A stretch of 32,223 nt of DNA from the NCBI GenBank assembly GCA_947624225.1, contig CANQJF010000023.1:1-32223 (forward strand), in the 5' to 3' direction. Positions 30,583-32,223 of the stretch are shown here, one piece after another. Under the pieces are notes generated by a model that saw nothing but the letters and a program-made list of their open reading frames with translations, had not been told where the DNA came from and did not search any database. Within the stretch, counting starts at the first letter, position 1; each line of letters opens with the position of its first letter. The position numbers were made by a program, and so were the translations under genes. Source of the stretch: an uncultured Clostridia bacterium (GTDB taxonomy: Bacteria > Bacillota > Clostridia > Christensenellales > Borkfalkiaceae).

Positions 30583-31914
30583 TCATTCGATGACGCCCAT
30601 CCGCACGGTGTGCTCCGTCACCTTGACGCTGTCCGCGATCTCCACGCCCACGACGGCGAAGATCTCGTTCCCCCTTGCGATGACGGGAAATTTGCGGGAA
30701 AGCCGCGCAGAGATCTTTCGATCCGTCAGGAACTTTTTGAGCGTCTTTCTTTGGGCATGGTATGGGGTAATGATGTCCCCCTCCCGTCTCGTGCGCACCA
30801 CGCACCCCTCGGGAAAGGCATCGAGATCGACGAAAAGTTTGCGCTTCCCACTGCCCCTTTCCGCCATTTCTATGGTTAAGGGACCGTCCGCGCCCACTTC
30901 CCGAACGGAAAAGGCGGCGGGCTTGACATACAGCCCGTCCCGGGGCGCAAAGGGAATGTCGGCGGAGGGTTCTTGCCCGAAGTCCCAATCAAAGACGATG
31001 TATTGCCCCTCGCGGATGACGATGCGCCGCCACGGCATATTTGTCACGGGCAGTGCGGCCTTTTTGCCGCTTTGCGCATTGCGGAGCCGCGCGAGTTCTT
31101 CCAAATTGGCGCGCGTGTAGTCATAGATGCCCGTCTGCCGCAAGCAGGCGAGGCAGGCGCGGGCAAAGAGCACGTCGGGGAGGTCGACGGGCACCCACTC
31201 CTCATCCAGCACGCGGACGATTTTCTCCTCGGCGAGCCGTTGAAGATAGTCGTCCTCCTCGGCCGCGAGCGCGGCGAATTCCACGAGATGTTTCTTGGCG
31301 CCCTCGTGGATCTTTTCAAAGGCGGGGAGCACGGTGTGACGGATATAATTTCTGGTGTAAGTTTGGTTTTCGTTGGTCGAATCCTCGACATGGGGTAGGC
31401 CGTTTGCGTCTGCATAAGCCAAAATCTCGGCGCGGGTGACAGTGAGGAGCGGGCGCCGCAACAGCCCTCCCCGCTCGGTGACGGCTTTCATGCCCGCAAC
31501 ACCCGTCCCGCGGGCGAGACGGAAGAGCACGGTCTCGGCAACGTCGTCGGCGTGGTGCGCCGTTGCCACAAAATCGGCCTCCCCCGCGTCCACGAGGGCA
31601 AAAAAGGCGCTGTAACGCACGGTGCGGGCGACTTCCTCCATGCTTCCCCCACCCGACTTTTGCAGCGCGGGCACATCCTCCCGCACGATTTTGAGAGGAA
31701 TATTCCAATTGTTGCAGAGCTCTTTGCAGAACTCCATATCGCGCAGGGATTCTTCCCCGCGGATGCCGTGTTCGACATGGATGGCAGAAAGCGTGATACC
31801 CATGTCCGAGGGCAGGCTCTTAAAAGCATGCAGAAGGCAGACGGAATCCACGCCGCCCGAGAGCGCCACGCACACGCGCTTGCCCCTATATTGTTCCGCA
31901 TCGAAGAGCTTCAT
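30583..31914 (-). CDS. tilS: tRNA(Ile)-lysidine synthase
   Basis: This 443-residue enzyme adds lysine to C34 of tRNA-Ile(CAU) so that it reads AUA. The N-terminal PP-loop domain has ALSGGVDSVCLLHAF (SGGVDS at 19-24), HVEHGIRGEES and ATAHHADDVAETVLFRL, which are the ATP-pyrophosphatase and TilS-specific motifs. LLRRPLLTVTRAEI follows. The C-terminal TilS domain ends with PYHAQRKTLKKFLTDRKI, typical of full-length TilS. ATG at 31914 matches the family start and comes 7 nt after a -10 box without any Shine-Dalgarno sequence, so it may be leaderless. A second promoter 80 bp upstream would give a leadered message. Confidence 0.95.
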   Translation of the reverse strand: MKLFDAEQYRGKRVCVALSGGVDSVCLLHAFKSLPSDMGITLSAIHVEHGIRGEESLRDMEFCKELCNNWNIPLKIVREDVPALQKSGGGSMEEVARTVRYSAFFALVDAGEADFVATAHHADDVAETVLFRLARGTGVAGMKAVTERGGLLRRPLLTVTRAEILAYADANGLPHVEDSTNENQTYTRNYIRHTVLPAFEKIHEGAKKHLVEFAALAAEEDDYLQRLAEEKIVRVLDEEWVPVDLPDVLFARACLACLRQTGIYDYTRANLEELARLRNAQSGKKAALPVTNMPWRRIVIREGQYIVFDWDFGQEPSADIPFAPRDGLYVKPAAFSVREVGADGPLTIEMAERGSGKRKLFVDLDAFPEGCVVRTRREGDIITPYHAQRKTLKKFLTDRKISARLSRKFPVIARGNEIFAVVGVEIADSVKVTEHTVRMGVIE

Positions 31915-31921
31915 CGACAAG

Positions 31922-31950
31922 AGTATACCATACCTCAAAGAAAAAAGCAA
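31922..31950 (-). promoter_or_regulatory. Proximal tilS promoter, predicted leaderless
   Basis: The minus strand has TTGCTT (31950-31945), 17 bp, TATACT (31927-31922), with TGG making an extended -10. Seven nt later is the tilS ATG. Confidence 0.7.
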
Positions 31951-32003
31951 GGAATGAACGGAGGAGAATTGCAGTCCGTCCGAGCAGGTTCCCTTACGCG
32001 AAA

Positions 32004-32032
32004 ATTATAGCATATCGGCGCCGAAAAGGCAA
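32004..32032 (-). promoter_or_regulatory. Distal tilS promoter
   Basis: The minus strand has TTGCCT, 17 bp, TATAAT, with TGC making an extended -10. The predicted start near 31997 gives a leader of about 83 nt that runs through the proximal promoter. There is no good ribosome binding site before the tilS ATG in this message. Confidence 0.65.
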
Positions 32033-32090
32033 GGATGGGAATGCCGCGGGGCATAGTTTGAAAAAAAATATTTTTATAGGGCAAAAACAG

Positions 32091-32119
32091 TTGACATTTG
32101 GGGCAGATTCCGTTAAAAT
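32091..32119 (+). promoter_or_regulatory. Promoter of tRNA-fMet
   Basis: TTGACA (32091-32096), 17 bp, TAAAAT (32114-32119). The predicted start near 32126 is 28 bases ahead of the mature tRNA. Confidence 0.85.
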
Positions 32120-32128
32120 AAATAAGCT

Positions 32129-32151
32129 ATTCGGTGCAAACCGAATTTTTT
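32129..32151 (+). terminator. Terminator-like hairpin between promoter and tRNA-fMet
   Basis: ATTCGGT pairs with ACCGAAT around a GCAA tetraloop and is followed directly by TTTTT, ending two bases before the mature tRNA. It begins only about three bases after the predicted start, so it may act as an attenuator or as a precursor 5' leader hairpin for RNase P processing. Confidence 0.6.
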
Positions 32152-32153
32152 AT

Positions 32154-32223
<70 letters not shown>

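Overview
The window looks like chromosomal DNA from a member of the Clostridia (Bacillota). The evidence is gene content and order: AddA/AddB instead of RecBCD, the prmA-rsmE-mtaB order, tilS followed by hpt, an M23 peptidase resembling SpoIIQ, BspA-like surface repeats, and GGAGG-type ribosome binding sites. The DNA is moderately GC-rich. Genus and species cannot be read from it, and sporulation is only hinted at. The window stops inside an initiator tRNA and may begin inside the leader of an rRNA operon. Both are multicopy loci where assemblies often break, so this may be a whole contig.

Layout. Positions 1-395 have a strong minus-strand promoter and a structured leader leaving the window. 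Positions 396-4318 hold a surface/regulatory block: a GLUG-repeat lipoprotein, a divergent Xre regulator with a clear operator between them, and a large zinc-ribbon/transmembrane/leucine-rich-repeat protein. Positions 4434-8979 carry a MATE exporter behind a terminator-like leader, an FmdB zinc ribbon protein, an M1-type peptidase lipoprotein and a membrane-anchored M23 peptidase. Positions 8980-9772 are a repeat-rich non-coding island. Positions 9773-13531 are a translation-factor operon (prmA, rsmE, mtaB, a HIT protein and a small exported protein). A purine permease (13632-15164) runs divergently from it. Positions 15243-17638 are a two-gene operon: an epimerase with a zinc-binding tail, and a flavodoxin/ferredoxin protein. 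Then come tex, a divergent PRC-barrel protein, a second repeat island (20947-21480), the addB-addA operon with a small membrane protein, a divergent lipoprotein, tilS-hpt, and the start of tRNA-fMet.

How the genes work together. Most are housekeeping: protein and rRNA methylation, tRNA modification (mtaB, tilS), purine uptake and salvage (AzgA-type permease plus hpt, not adjacent), and recombinational repair (addAB). The accessory part is the cell-surface block with its local repressor-operator unit.

The most unusual signal is in the promoters. Nearly every one has exactly 17 bp between its boxes. At four genes (xre, the LRR protein, prmA, tilS) the start codon lies exactly 7 nt after the -10 hexamer with no Shine-Dalgarno sequence, which predicts leaderless mRNAs. 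Other genes use normal leaders with GGAGG sites. Further regulatory candidates are a terminator-like hairpin between the MATE promoter and its ribosome binding site, a similar hairpin between the tRNA-fMet promoter and the tRNA, a hairpin hiding a ribosome binding site downstream of addA, and two near-identical terminators flanking the LRR gene. I found no CRISPR array, transposase gene, prophage or defence cluster.
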